Origin: Geodermatophilus sabuli
Lineage (GTDB): Bacteria; Actinomycetota; Actinomycetes; Mycobacteriales; Geodermatophilaceae
Assembly (NCBI RefSeq): GCF_900215145.1
Contig: NZ_OBDO01000008.1
Span: 1 to 64,000 of the forward strand
DNA: 64,000 nucleotides
Direction of reading: 5' to 3'
The notes under the pieces were generated by a model, which did no database searches, had not been told where the DNA came from, and saw nothing but the letters and a program-made list of their open reading frames with translations. The translations under genes and the position numbers were made by a program. Shown in pieces: positions 1 through 9,408 of the stretch. Each line of letters begins with the position of its first letter. Positions within the stretch are counted from its first letter, which is position 1.

Positions 1-93
1 ATGCGCGGCTGCAGCCTCTACCTCGACGACGCCCTCATCGTCGACGCCGGCGAGCTCACCGTCCCCGAGATGCGCCCGGGAAACCGCCGATGA
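1..93 (+). CDS. C-terminal end of a catabolic enzyme, probably 2,5-dihydroxypyridine dioxygenase (NicX-like)
   Basis: Only the last 30 codons lie in the window; the frame is open from base 1 and ends in TGA at 91-93. The tail contains GCSLYLDD followed by a short acidic end. Its stop overlaps the start of the maleate isomerase gene (ATGA), so it belongs to the same operon. The next three genes match the last steps of nicotinate breakdown, in which 2,5-dihydroxypyridine is opened to N-formylmaleamate, so a NicX-type dioxygenase is expected here. That assignment is from context; the visible tail alone does not prove it. The real start is outside the window. Confidence 0.45.
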   Translation: MRGCSLYLDDALIVDAGELTVPEMRPGNRR

Positions 94-863
94 GCGTCCA
101 CCGCATCGGCATGATCGTGCCGAGCTCCAACCTGACGATGGAGACGGAACTGCCCCGCATGCTGCGGGACCGCCAAACCGTCCTCCCCGTGGACGAGTTC
201 GTCTTCCACGCCAGCCGGATGCGCATGAAGCACGTGACCCCCGAGGGCCTGCGCGCCATGAACGCGCAGACCGAGCGGGCCGCGCTGGAGCTGGCCGACG
301 CCCGTCCGGACGTCGTGACGACCGCGTGCCTGGTCGCGATCATGGCCCAGGGACCCGGCTCCCACTGCACCGCGGAGGACCAGATCACCGCGGCCCTGCG
401 CAGCGAGGGGGCGACCGCGCCGGTGGTGTCCAGCGCGGGCGCACTGCTGGAGGGCATCGCCGCCCTCGGGGCCCGCCGGGTCGCGATCGTCACCCCGTAC
501 CTGAAGCCGCTCACCAAGCTGGTCGCGGACTACATCGAGGACGCCGGGGTGGAGGTGGTCGACGCCCTCAGCCTCGAGGAGCCCGACAACCTCGCGGTCG
601 CCCGCCTGGACCCCATGGACCTGCGCGACCACTACAAGCGGCTGGACCTCACGAACGCCGACGCGCTGGTCCTGTCGGCGTGCGTGCAGATGCCCTCGCT
701 CGCCGCCGTCCAGCCGGTCGAGGACGAGGCCGGGCTGCCGGTGCTCACCGCGGCCGTCGCCACCACCTGGTCGATCCTCACCCGCCTCGGCCTGCCGACG
801 GTGGTACCGGGCGCGGGGCGCCTGCTCAGCGGTGAGCCGGCCCCGGCGGGGGCGTCCCGGTGA
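90..863 (+). CDS. Maleate cis-trans isomerase (NicE-like, Asp/Glu racemase superfamily)
   Basis: A 257-residue cytoplasmic enzyme predicted to turn maleate into fumarate, the last step before the TCA cycle in maleamate catabolism. The N-terminus has the family pattern IGMIVPSSNLTME. The two cysteines that form the covalent intermediate and act as acid/base are visible as C80 (VVTTAC) and C198 (LVLSAC). Their spacing of 118 residues equals the C76/C194 spacing I recall for the characterised Nocardia enzyme. The ATG overlaps the upstream stop, and the TGA overlaps the GTG of the next gene, so the operon is translationally coupled. An arylmalonate decarboxylase or generic Asp/Glu racemase is the alternative, but neighbours favour maleate isomerase. 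Confidence 0.85.
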   Translation: MSVHRIGMIVPSSNLTMETELPRMLRDRQTVLPVDEFVFHASRMRMKHVTPEGLRAMNAQTERAALELADARPDVVTTACLVAIMAQGPGSHCTAEDQITAALRSEGATAPVVSSAGALLEGIAALGARRVAIVTPYLKPLTKLVADYIEDAGVEVVDALSLEEPDNLAVARLDPMDLRDHYKRLDLTNADALVLSACVQMPSLAAVQPVEDEAGLPVLTAAVATTWSILTRLGLPTVVPGAGRLLSGEPAPAGASR

Positions 864-1525
864 CCGCGGGCTACGGCGAGGACACCGACCGGACGTACCA
901 GCAGGCCGGTTTCGGCGCGCCCGTGCGCCGTGGGCGGCGGCCGGCGATCGTCGTCGTCGACCTCAGCCGCGGGTTCACCGAACCGGAGTTCCCGGCCGGA
1001 GCCGACCTCACCGACGTGGTGACGGCGACCGGTCGGCTGATCGAGGCGGGCCGCCGGGCGGGCGCACCGGTGGTCTTCACGACCATCGCGTACACGCCGG
1101 CCGAGGCCGAGGGTTCCGCGGTGACCTGGCTGCAGAAGGCGACCGGGATGCGCACGCTGCGGGAGGGCAGCCCGGCCGTCGCCATCGACCCGCGGCTGCC
1201 GATGCGCCCGGAGGACGTGCTCCTGGTGAAGAAGGGCGCCTCGGCGTTCTTCGGGACGACCCTGGCCGCGACCCTCACCGGGCTGGGCTGCGACACGGTG
1301 CTGGTCTGCGGGGCGACGACGAGTGGCTGCGTCCGCGCGACCGCGGTCGACGCCGTCCAGTCCGGGTTCCCGGTCCTGGTGCCCCGGGACTGCGTCGGCG
1401 ACCGGGCGCCCGGCCCGCACGAGGCCAGCCTGTTCGACATCCAGGCCAAGTACGGGGACGTCGTCGACCTCGACGACGCCGTCGCGTACCTGGCGGCCCT
1501 GGCCTCCGTCGGGGTGCCGGCATGA
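860..1525 (+). CDS. Isochorismatase-family hydrolase, probable maleamate amidohydrolase (NicF-like)
   Basis: A 221-residue cysteine hydrolase of the isochorismatase / N-carbamoylsarcosine amidase family. The catalytic triad is readable: D34 in IVVVDLS, K125 in LLVKKGASAFF, and nucleophile C157 in TTSGCVRAT. The predicted reaction is maleamate to maleate plus ammonia, which feeds the isomerase encoded just upstream. It starts with GTG in a GTGA overlap and ends in an ATGA overlap with the alpha/beta hydrolase. N-carbamoylsarcosine amidase has the same fold and motifs. The deformylase-amidase-isomerase trio is what points to maleamate. Confidence 0.8.
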   Translation: MTAGYGEDTDRTYQQAGFGAPVRRGRRPAIVVVDLSRGFTEPEFPAGADLTDVVTATGRLIEAGRRAGAPVVFTTIAYTPAEAEGSAVTWLQKATGMRTLREGSPAVAIDPRLPMRPEDVLLVKKGASAFFGTTLAATLTGLGCDTVLVCGATTSGCVRATAVDAVQSGFPVLVPRDCVGDRAPGPHEASLFDIQAKYGDVVDLDDAVAYLAALASVGVPA

Positions 1526-2397
1526 CCGACGGCCCCGGTCCCCGGTGCGTGACCCAGGCCGCGCTGGCCGACCTCGCCGACGTCCCGGCGGGCAGCCGGT
1601 GGGTGCGGTCGGCCGGCGTGCGCCTGCACGTCCTGGACTACGGGGGCGACGGGGTGCCGCTGGTGGTCCTGCCGGGGATCACCAGCCCCGCGATCGCCAT
1701 GGACTTCGTCGCCCGGGAACTGACCGACCTGGTCCGGCCGCTGGTCGTGGACGTCCGGGGCCGCGGCCTGTCCGACGACGGGGACACCTACGACCTGGAC
1801 GCGTACGCGGACGACACCGAAGCCGTCGTGACCGGCCTGGGACTGGAGCGACCGGTCCTGCTCGGCCACTCGATGGGCGCCCGGATCGCGGCGGTGGTGG
1901 CGGCGCGGGGGGCGGTCCCGCTCCGCGGCACCGTGCTGGTCGACCCGCCGATGAGCGGCCCCGGCCGCGGTCCCTACCCGACGACGCTCGCCGCCTTCCT
2001 CGGGCAGCTGGCGGAGGCGAAGCGCGGGACGACCGCCGACGAGGTGGCCCGGTCCTGGCCGCGCTGGCCGCGGCGCGAGCAGGCGCTGCGCGCCCGGTGG
2101 CTCGCGAGCTGCTCGGAGCGGGCGATCGCCGAGACGCACCGCGGGTTCGAGACCGAGGACTTCTTCGCCACGTGGCCGCACGTCCCGGCGCCCACCGTGC
2201 TCGTCCACGGCGGCGACAGCCCCGTCGTGACCGCTGCCGGTGCTGCCGAGGCCGCCCGGACCAACCCCGCCGCGGAGCTGGTCGAGGTGCCCGGCGCCGG
2301 CCACATGGTGTTCTGGGACGTCCCCGACACCGCGCTGTCGGAGACCCGCCGCGCCCTCGCGTCCCTGCTCGGCCGCGCCGTCGTCGACGTCGCGTGA
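1522..2397 (+). CDS. Alpha/beta hydrolase, probable N-formylmaleamate deformylase (NicD-like)
   Basis: A 291-residue alpha/beta-hydrolase. The nucleophile elbow is GHSMGA with S117. The oxyanion-side VLPGITSP lies near residue 50, and the C-terminal histidine is in GAGHMVFWD. NicD enzymes remove formate from N-formylmaleamate and carry the same HSMGAR elbow. The start ATG overlaps the previous stop. This is the last gene of the operon and is followed at once by a strong hairpin. The substrate is inferred from the operon; the fold and catalytic serine are directly visible. Confidence 0.78.
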   Translation: MTDGPGPRCVTQAALADLADVPAGSRWVRSAGVRLHVLDYGGDGVPLVVLPGITSPAIAMDFVARELTDLVRPLVVDVRGRGLSDDGDTYDLDAYADDTEAVVTGLGLERPVLLGHSMGARIAAVVAARGAVPLRGTVLVDPPMSGPGRGPYPTTLAAFLGQLAEAKRGTTADEVARSWPRWPRREQALRARWLASCSERAIAETHRGFETEDFFATWPHVPAPTVLVHGGDSPVVTAAGAAEAARTNPAAELVEVPGAGHMVFWDVPDTALSETRRALASLLGRAVVDVA

Positions 2398-2401
2398 TGC
2401 C

Positions 2402-2437
2402 CGCCGGGGTCAGGTCCACGAGGACCTGACCCCGGCG
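2402..2437. terminator. Strong intrinsic hairpin terminator, bidirectional
   Basis: Perfect 16-bp inverted repeat (arms 2402-2417 and 2422-2437, core CCGGGGTCAGGTCC) around the 4-nt loop ACGA. It lies 4 nt after the deformylase stop and 15 nt past the end of the convergent membrane-protein gene, so it can stop both transcripts. There is no T-tract, which is usual in this kind of genome. Confidence 0.85.
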
Positions 2438-2452
2438 CCACACCTGCCTCCG

Positions 2453-3070
2453 TCAGGGGCAGGTCTCCTCGCGCTTCACGACCCCGAGGTCGATGAGCCC
2501 CTCGACCTCACCGGTCACGCGCTGACCGGCCGGGACGTTCTGCGTGCAGACCATCCAGTTCGAGTCGACCAGCTGGTTGCGCGACCCCAGTAGGTCGTGC
2601 GACCGGCTCAGGAAGACGCCGTTGCTCTGCACGGTGATCTGCGCGGTCTGCAGGTCGACCCCGACGAGGTCCGGCATCGCGAAGTCGACGACCACCTCGG
2701 GCTGGGTCGCCGGAGCCGGCGGCGGCGTGGTCGGCGGCTGGGTGGGCGCCACGGCAGCCGGCGGGACCACGGTCGTGGGAGCAGTCGCGGGGCTGGACGA
2801 CGACTCGGCGGGGGCCGTCGGGGAGGACGAGCCGGCCGCCGAGGACGTACTGGCCGCCTCGATCGAGTCCGCCGCCTCCGACCCGCCGTTCGCGTTCCCG
2901 ATGCCGATGCCGATGACGAGCGCGGCCGCCACACCCCACACCCACGGACGTTTGAGGAACGGCTTCTGCTCGGGCGCCGCAGGGAGCGGCGCGGTGACCT
3001 GCTGCGGCCAGGGATCCGACCCCTGCGGACCGGGCGGGGGGAAGGGCGGCGGGCCCTGCGGCTGCGACAC
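2453..3070 (-). CDS. Single-pass membrane protein with C-terminal PASTA-like domain
   Basis: 205 residues: a proline-rich cytoplasmic N-terminus (about 1-38), one transmembrane helix near residues 44-60 after the positive KRPW stretch, a Ser/Thr/Pro/Ala linker (65-125), then a compact domain with MPDLVGVDLQTAQ and NVPAGQRV, the pattern of a PASTA-like repeat. Such domains face outward and may bind peptidoglycan fragments, but no partner kinase is adjacent. The organisation (proline-rich tail, KKPF-like motif, one helix, Ser/Thr linker, beta domain) is the same as that of the protein at 43022-43687. Function unknown; the domain call is by motif only. Confidence 0.75.
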   Translation of the reverse strand: MSQPQGPPPFPPPGPQGSDPWPQQVTAPLPAAPEQKPFLKRPWVWGVAAALVIGIGIGNANGGSEAADSIEAASTSSAAGSSSPTAPAESSSSPATAPTTVVPPAAVAPTQPPTTPPPAPATQPEVVVDFAMPDLVGVDLQTAQITVQSNGVFLSRSHDLLGSRNQLVDSNWMVCTQNVPAGQRVTGEVEGLIDLGVVKREETCP

Positions 3071-3290
3071 GGATGACCTCCGACGACGAAGGAGAGGAGA
3101 CGGAGGGCAGGACGCCGACCGGGCGATCGGACGAGACCGGCCCGTATCGCCGTCGCGTCATCGGCACGCGGAACGGGCGCCGTGACCGTCCGGAGGCGTC
3201 CCGGAGGTGTTCCGTGGTCAGACCGGACGCACCCGCCACAGACGCCACAGACGCCTCGCGCACCTGACCGGACCGGTCCGTCCGGGCCGG

Positions 3291-3296
3291 TAGACA
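3291..3296 (+). promoter_or_regulatory. Candidate -10 hexamer (TAGACA) of a leaderless transcript
   Basis: TAGACA ends 6 nt before the ATG at 3303, so a transcript starting at the usual distance would begin at or next to the start codon. No convincing Shine-Dalgarno sequence precedes the ATG. I do not see a clear -35 element. Confidence 0.35.
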
Positions 3297-3302
3297 GGCA
3301 CC

Positions 3303-6300
3303 ATGAGCGCCACGGACCTCCGGTCGACCGACACGAACACCCGGCCGGCCGTGGCGATCTCGGCCACCTCCACCCCCGTCCTCAGCTACGCGCTGGCCCA
3401 CAACCGGGTGCCGGTGGTGAGCCGGCTGGCGTTCACCAACCACGGCGGCGCGGTCCGCGCGGCGACGGTCCGGCTCGGGGTCCGCGACGCCGAGGGCCCG
3501 ATCGGCACCGCCGTCGAGCTGCTGGTCGACCTCGACGCCGGCCAGACGACGGTCCTCAGCGACGTCGGCCTAGTGATGGACCCCGCCGCGATGTTGCAGA
3601 TCGAGGAGCAGCGCCCGGGCTCGATCGAGATCGACCTGCTGGTCGACGGCGAGGACGTCGCGGGCACCGCCGTCCCGGTGCAGGTGCTGGCCGCCAACCA
3701 GTGGCTGGCCGCGCCGGTGCCGCTGGCGCTGGAGATGCTGGCCGCGCACGTGCTGCCCAACCACCCGGCGGTCAGCGCGCTGATCGACGAGGCCAGCGCG
3801 CTGCTGGAGAAGCGCACCGGCAGCGCCTCGGTGCAGGGCTACCAGTCCGGCCCGGAGCGGGTCGACGAGATCGTCGCCGCGCTCACCGAAGCGATGCGCC
3901 GGCGCGGCATCCGCTACAGCGAGCCGCCGGCCAGCTGGGCCGACGTCGGCCAGAAGGTGCGCACGCCCGGCGACGTCCTCGACGGCCGCGTCGGCACCTG
4001 CCTGGACACCGTCGTCGTCCTCGCCGCCGCCCTCGAGCAGGCCGGCATCCGGCCGCTGCTGTGGCTGGCCGAGGGCCACGCGTTCCTCGGGTACTGGCGC
4101 GAGGAGCGCGGCGCGGAGAGCGCCGCCACGACCGACGTCGCCCCGCTGGTCAACCTGGTCGACCTCGGGCTGGTCCGGCTGGTCGAGACGACGCTGCTGA
4201 CCAGCCGTGCCCGCGACGACGAGCCGCAGGACCTGCACTCCCCCGCCTACGACGCCTGGCTGACCGGCGACCTCGACCGCGTCCTGGGCGTCACCGACGT
4301 CCACCGGGCCCGGCGCGACGGCATCGTGCCGCTGCCGGCCCGCACCCGCGGCCCGGACGGCGCGGTGCAGGTGTTCGAGTACCGGCCGGCGCAGCACAGC
4401 GTCGCCGCCCGGCCGGTCGAGCGGGTGCCGGCGCCGGCCCAGCCGGGCCGCACGGAGACACCCGCGCGGGTGCAGCAGTGGAAGAACAGCCTGCTCGACC
4501 TCTCGCTGCGCAACCGGCTGATCAACTACTCCGAGCGCGCCGGGCTGCCGCTCGCCGTGCCCGCCGCGCACCTGGGCACCCTGGAGGACCTGCTGCACGC
4601 CGGCACCGCGGTGCAGCTGCTGCCCAGCGACCGGATCGCGGCCGTCCAGCGCGAACGCGGGCTGCGCTCGGCCGCCGAGTTGCCCGCCGACGTACTCGCC
4701 GAGCTGCTGGTGGAGCGCAAGTCCGTGCACGCCGACGTCACCGAGGGCGGCTACCTGCCCCGGCTGCGCAACCTGGCCTACAAGGCGAAGACCGTGCGCG
4801 AGGAGACCGGCGCCAACAACCTGTACCTGGCGCTGGGCAGCCTGGCCTGGGAGCTCGACGGCCGGCCGCTGCGCTCGCCGCTGGTGCTGGTGCCGGTCAC
4901 CCTCACCCCGACCAGCCGCAACGGCGTCTACCGGCTGACCCTCGACGACACCGGCACGAGCACCCCCAACTACTGCCTGCTGGAGAAGCTCCGCCAGGTG
5001 CACGGCCTGACCGTCCCCGGCCTGACCGAGCCCGCCGAGGACGGCGCCGGCATCGACCTCGACCGCGCGCTGCAGGCCATGCGCCAGGCGCTGGCCGACG
5101 CCGCGCTCCCCTACCGCGTCGAGCCGACCGCCGACCTGGCGGTCCTGCAGTTCGCTAAGTTCCGGCTGTGGAAGGACCTCGACGAGCACTGGGCCGACTT
5201 CACCGCCAACCCGCTGGTCGCCCACCTCGTCCACGAGCCGACCGAGGCGTTCACCGACCCCGCGCCGGACACCGCCGGCCGGGTGGACCTCGACGAGCTC
5301 GCCGCCCAGTGCCCCGTCCCCGCCGACGCCTCGCAGCTGCGGGCGGTCGCGGAGGCCGGCGCCGGCCGCACCTTCGTGCTCGAGGGCCCGCCCGGCACCG
5401 GCAAGTCGCAGACCATCACCAACCTGCTCACCCGCGCGGTTGCCGACGGCAAGCGGGTGCTGTTCGTCGCCGAGAAGCGGGCGGCCCTGGACGTCGTCGC
5501 GCGGCGGCTCGAGGCCGTGGGCATGGCTCCCTTCGCCCTCGACCTGCACGACAAGGGCAGCAAGACCTCGGTGGTCCGGGCGCAGATCAAGGCGGCGCTG
5601 GAGCACGCCGTCGTCGTCGACGAGCAGGGTCTGGCCGCCGACGGCGAGGACCTGCGCTCCGCCCGCCGCACCCTCGCCCGCTACGCCGACCGGCTGCACG
5701 CCGAGAACGCCACCGGACTGTCCTACTACTCGGCGCGGACGGCGGTCCTGGCCGTGCGCGACGGCGTCCCGGCGATGCCGCTGCCGGCGACGTTCGTCGC
5801 CGGGGCCTCCGCCGAGACGATGACCGCGGTGCGCCGCGCGCTGGCGCTGCTGCCCGACATCGCCGACCTGGTCCGGCCCTCGCCGCAGCACGCGTGGGCC
5901 TTCGTCGACACCGCGCAGGTGGACCTCCTCGCCGCCCAGCAGGCCGCCGCCGCCGTCGACGCCGCGATCCGCGAGCTGCCCGCCGAGGCGCACCTCGCCC
6001 GCGCGCTGCGCGAGGTGCGGACGCCGGAGGACCTCGGCGCCCTCGCGCACCTGCTGTCCGGCCCGGCGACGTCCCTCGACGTGCTCGACGAGGTGCCGAC
6101 CGAGCGTTGGACGACGGCGACGGCGAGCGTCCTCGGTGAGGTCGCCGCGTTCGCCGGTGCCGTCCACCCCGGGCTGGAACTGGCCACCCCGGCCGCGCTG
6201 GAGCTGCCGCTGGCCGAGCTGTACGTCGCCGCGCAGACCGCCCAGGCCGGACGCTGGATGGCGCGCCGGAAGGGGTTGCGCGCGGTCCGCGACCAGCTCG

Positions 6301-9300
6301 CCCCCGTGCTGCGCCCCGGGGTGAAGGTCAAGCTCGCGGACGTCCCCGAGCTGACCGCCGCCCTGTGGCGGGTGCAGACCGCGGCGCAGGGCATCGCCGC
6401 CCGCGCCTCGGTCATCCCGGGGCTCGCCGTGCCGGCCGGGTGGAACCCGCTGGTCGACCCGGCGCTGCTCGACGGGCAGGTGGCCTGGCTGCGCGCGGCC
6501 GGCGCCGCCGCGGACCGCGACGGCGAGTTCGCCGCCGCGCTGCGCCGCTGGGTCGTCCAGGGCCCCGGCCCCGACGCCGCGACCGGCGCGGCCGTCGCCC
6601 GGCTCCGCGACGCCGTGACCGCCCTGTTGCGGGTGTGCTCCACCGGCTCCCGCCAGCTCGCCCGCTGGGCCGGGGACGACGGCCTGGTGCTGCGCTGGCA
6701 CATGACCCGCCCCGAGCGCGGCGTGGAGCACACCGGGCTCATGTCACTGCGCCGCTGGGCGGACTTCATCGACACCCTCGAGCCGCTGCGCACCGCCGGC
6801 CTACACGAGGCGCGGGCGCTGCTGGTCAGCGGCGAGCTGCTCGCCGACGACGCGGTGCGGGCCTTCGAGCACGGCGTCGCCCTGGCCTCGGTCACCGAGC
6901 GGCGCGCCGCCTCCGGCCTGGACGGGTTCGACGCCGACGTGCACCAGAAGGCGATCACCCGGTTCACCGCCGCGTCCAAGGCGGTGCGCGAGCACCTGCG
7001 CTCGGCACTGCCCGGCGCGGTGCTCGCCGCCCGCCCGTTCGACGCCGCCAGCGGCAACGGCCAGGTCGGCGCGCTGCAGCGGGAGCTGGCCAAGTCCCGC
7101 CGCGGGCTGGGCGTGCGCGGGCTGCTGGCCCAGTACGGCGAGCTGGTCACCGCGGTCATGCCGTGCGTGCTCGTCTCCCCGGACTCGGTGGCGCGGTTCT
7201 TCCCGGCCGAGGCCGGCCTGTTCGACCTGGTGGTGTTCGACGAGGCCTCGCAGATCCGGGTGGCCGACGCCGTCGGCGCCCTGGGCCGGGCGAAGGCCGC
7301 GGTCGTCGTCGGGGACAGCCGGCAGATGCCGCCGACGTCCTTCGCCGAGCCGTCCTCCGGATCGGCCGAGGACGACGCGATCGAGCTGCTGGGCACCGCG
7401 GTCGAGGACGAGGAGTCGATCCTCTCCGAGTGCGTGCAAGCCCGGGTGCCGCGGCAGTGGCTGTCGTGGCACTACCGCAGCCAGGACGAGTCGCTGATCG
7501 CGTTCAGCAACGCCAACTACTACGACAACCGGCTGTCGTCGTTCCCCGCGCCGACCCACGGCCGGCCCTCGGCGGACGTCGACGGCCGCGGCATCTCGCT
7601 GGTGCGGGTCAACGGCACCTTCCACCGCTCCGGCGCCGGGCGGCTGCTGCGCACCAACCCGATGGAGGCCAAGGCGGTCGTCGCGGAGATCCGCCGCCGC
7701 TTCGACGCCTGGCAGGCCGGGGAGGACGGCAGCCTGCCCTCGATCGGCGTCATCACGTTCAACGTGCAGCAGCGGGCCTACATCGAGGGCCTGCTGCGCG
7801 ACGCCGGCGACGACCGCCTGGTCGAGGCGCTGGACCGCACCGACGGCGAGGGGCTGTTCGTCAAGAACCTGGAGAACGTGCAGGGCGACGAGCGCGACGT
7901 CGTGCTGTTCTCCACCGGCTTCAGCGTCAACGACCGCGGGTTCCTGCCGCTGAACTTCGGCCCGCTCAACCGGGTGGGCGGCGAGCGGCGGCTCAACGTC
8001 GCGGTCACCCGCGCCCGGCGCCAGGTCGTCGTCTTCTCCTCCTTCGAGCCGTCGCAGCTGCGGGCGGAGCAGACCTCCTCGGTGGGCATCAAGCACCTGC
8101 GCGCCTACCTCGACCTGGCCGCGCTGGGCACCGACGCGCTCCCCCGCGACGCCCGGCCGGTCGCCGTCCCGGATCGGCACCGCGAGGAGATCGCCGCCGC
8201 GCTGCGCGACCGCGGGCTCGTGGTGCGCACCGACGTCGGGCTCTCGGAGTTCCGGGTGGACCTGTCGGTCGCCCGCGCCGAGGCCCCGGACGCGCCGGTG
8301 ATGGCGGTCCTGCTCGACGGCCCCGCGTGGGCCCGCCGGCGCACGGTCGGCGACCGCGACGGCCTGCCGGTCGACGTGCTCGCCGGGATGCTGCGCTGGC
8401 CCGCGGTCGAGCGGGTGTGGCTGCCGACCTGGCTGCGCGACCGCGCCGCCGTCCTCGACCGGCTGGTCGCCGCCGTACCTGCGCCCGATCTCCCGGCCCG
8501 AGCGGCAGAAATGGCCATTTCTGCCGCCCCGGCGCACATCGAGGAGGCCGCGGTGGTCGCGCCGCCGGTGGACGTCGTCCCGCCCGTGCCCGCACCGGCC
8601 GAGCCGCCCGCGACCGAGCTGAAGTCGGCGGTCCCGCTCCGGGCCACCACGCCGGTCGTCGTCGAGGTGGCGGCACCGGTCGCCGACGTCCCGCAGGCGG
8701 CGGTCGTCGTGGAGCCGACCGACGGCGAGCCCGCCGTCCCCACCCCGGTCGTCGACACGGCGCCGACGAAGCCGGCCCGGCGGACGCCGAGGAAGACGGC
8801 GTCACCACTGGACGGCGAGCTGCCGTTCGTGCCGTGGGTGCCCAAGACCGCCGGGGACCGCAAGGTGCTCGACTCGCTGTCCGACGCCCGGATCGCGCGC
8901 ACGGTGAAGCGGGTGCTGACCACCGGACTCAAGGCCGAGGGGCCGGTGCACCGGGACCGGCTGGCCCGGCTGACCGCGAGCGCGTTCGGCCTGACCCGGG
9001 TCAGCGAGGCCCGGCGCGACGCGCTGCTGGCGCTGCTGCCGCCGGCCACCCTCGTCGGCGAGTTCGTCTGGCCCGAGGCGCTGGACCGCGACACGTGGCC
9101 GGCCTTCCGCCGGCAGGCCGCCAGCGCGGACCGTCCGCTGGAGCACGTCGCGCCGGAGGAGGTCGGCAACGCGATGGTCGCGCTGTGCCGCGCCAGCGCC
9201 GGGATGACGCCGGACGAGCTGTTCCTGCGGACGGCGGAGGTGTTCGGCTACCGCCGGCGGACGCCGTCCCTGCTGCCGCTGCTGGAGGCGGCGCTGGCCC

Positions 9301-9362
9301 GCGTGCTGGACGCCGGGCGGCTCTCCCGCCAGGACTCCGGCCTGCTGACCGTGGCCGCGTGA
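3303..9362 (+). CDS. DUF4011-helicase-Vsr-like nuclease-DUF3320 protein (Hhe-type antiphage effector)
   Basis: A 2019-residue multidomain protein. A DUF4011-type segment lies around residues 390-600 (LLDLSLRNRLINY near 396). A superfamily 1 helicase core follows: P-loop GPPGTGKS at 695-702, DEAS box near 1311, GDSRQMPPT near 1337, and NVAVTRARR near 1566. A Vsr/PD-(D/E)XK-like endonuclease segment covers about 1620-1725 (SEFRVDLSV, LLDGPAW, TVGDRDGLP). After an Ala/Pro/Val linker, a DUF3320-type domain runs from about 1840 (PFVPWVPK). Single proteins with this domain order are known antiphage factors (published as the Hhe type). It stands alone with its own leaderless promoter. The length is normal for the family and no frame break is seen. 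That it defends this host is inference. Confidence 0.88.
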   Translation: MSATDLRSTDTNTRPAVAISATSTPVLSYALAHNRVPVVSRLAFTNHGGAVRAATVRLGVRDAEGPIGTAVELLVDLDAGQTTVLSDVGLVMDPAAMLQIEEQRPGSIEIDLLVDGEDVAGTAVPVQVLAANQWLAAPVPLALEMLAAHVLPNHPAVSALIDEASALLEKRTGSASVQGYQSGPERVDEIVAALTEAMRRRGIRYSEPPASWADVGQKVRTPGDVLDGRVGTCLDTVVVLAAALEQAGIRPLLWLAEGHAFLGYWREERGAESAATTDVAPLVNLVDLGLVRLVETTLLTSRARDDEPQDLHSPAYDAWLTGDLDRVLGVTDVHRARRDGIVPLPARTRGPDGAVQVFEYRPAQHSVAARPVERVPAPAQPGRTETPARVQQWKNSLLDLSLRNRLINYSERAGLPLAVPAAHLGTLEDLLHAGTAVQLLPSDRIAAVQRERGLRSAAELPADVLAELLVERKSVHADVTEGGYLPRLRNLAYKAKTVREETGANNLYLALGSLAWELDGRPLRSPLVLVPVTLTPTSRNGVYRLTLDDTGTSTPNYCLLEKLRQVHGLTVPGLTEPAEDGAGIDLDRALQAMRQALADAALPYRVEPTADLAVLQFAKFRLWKDLDEHWADFTANPLVAHLVHEPTEAFTDPAPDTAGRVDLDELAAQCPVPADASQLRAVAEAGAGRTFVLEGPPGTGKSQTITNLLTRAVADGKRVLFVAEKRAALDVVARRLEAVGMAPFALDLHDKGSKTSVVRAQIKAALEHAVVVDEQGLAADGEDLRSARRTLARYADRLHAENATGLSYYSARTAVLAVRDGVPAMPLPATFVAGASAETMTAVRRALALLPDIADLVRPSPQHAWAFVDTAQVDLLAAQQAAAAVDAAIRELPAEAHLARALREVRTPEDLGALAHLLSGPATSLDVLDEVPTERWTTATASVLGEVAAFAGAVHPGLELATPAALELPLAELYVAAQTAQAGRWMARRKGLRAVRDQLAPVLRPGVKVKLADVPELTAALWRVQTAAQGIAARASVIPGLAVPAGWNPLVDPALLDGQVAWLRAAGAAADRDGEFAAALRRWVVQGPGPDAATGAAVARLRDAVTALLRVCSTGSRQLARWAGDDGLVLRWHMTRPERGVEHTGLMSLRRWADFIDTLEPLRTAGLHEARALLVSGELLADDAVRAFEHGVALASVTERRAASGLDGFDADVHQKAITRFTAASKAVREHLRSALPGAVLAARPFDAASGNGQVGALQRELAKSRRGLGVRGLLAQYGELVTAVMPCVLVSPDSVARFFPAEAGLFDLVVFDEASQIRVADAVGALGRAKAAVVVGDSRQMPPTSFAEPSSGSAEDDAIELLGTAVEDEESILSECVQARVPRQWLSWHYRSQDESLIAFSNANYYDNRLSSFPAPTHGRPSADVDGRGISLVRVNGTFHRSGAGRLLRTNPMEAKAVVAEIRRRFDAWQAGEDGSLPSIGVITFNVQQRAYIEGLLRDAGDDRLVEALDRTDGEGLFVKNLENVQGDERDVVLFSTGFSVNDRGFLPLNFGPLNRVGGERRLNVAVTRARRQVVVFSSFEPSQLRAEQTSSVGIKHLRAYLDLAALGTDALPRDARPVAVPDRHREEIAAALRDRGLVVRTDVGLSEFRVDLSVARAEAPDAPVMAVLLDGPAWARRRTVGDRDGLPVDVLAGMLRWPAVERVWLPTWLRDRAAVLDRLVAAVPAPDLPARAAEMAISAAPAHIEEAAVVAPPVDVVPPVPAPAEPPATELKSAVPLRATTPVVVEVAAPVADVPQAAVVVEPTDGEPAVPTPVVDTAPTKPARRTPRKTASPLDGELPFVPWVPKTAGDRKVLDSLSDARIARTVKRVLTTGLKAEGPVHRDRLARLTASAFGLTRVSEARRDALLALLPPATLVGEFVWPEALDRDTWPAFRRQAASADRPLEHVAPEEVGNAMVALCRASAGMTPDELFLRTAEVFGYRRRTPSLLPLLEAALARVLDAGRLSRQDSGLLTVAA

Positions 9363-9408
9363 CCGGGCTGCGCGCGGGCGGCGGCCGGACGTCGGCGACG
9401 ATGGCGGG

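Noticed and set aside
3182-5158. 658-codon open frame on the plus strand
   Set aside because: Arg/Pro/Gly-rich shadow of the DUF4011 helicase gene in another frame; no domain signature.
3570-6731. 1053-codon open frame on the minus strand
   Set aside because: Antisense shadow of the helicase gene, typical of very GC-rich DNA; His/Gly/Arg repeats only.
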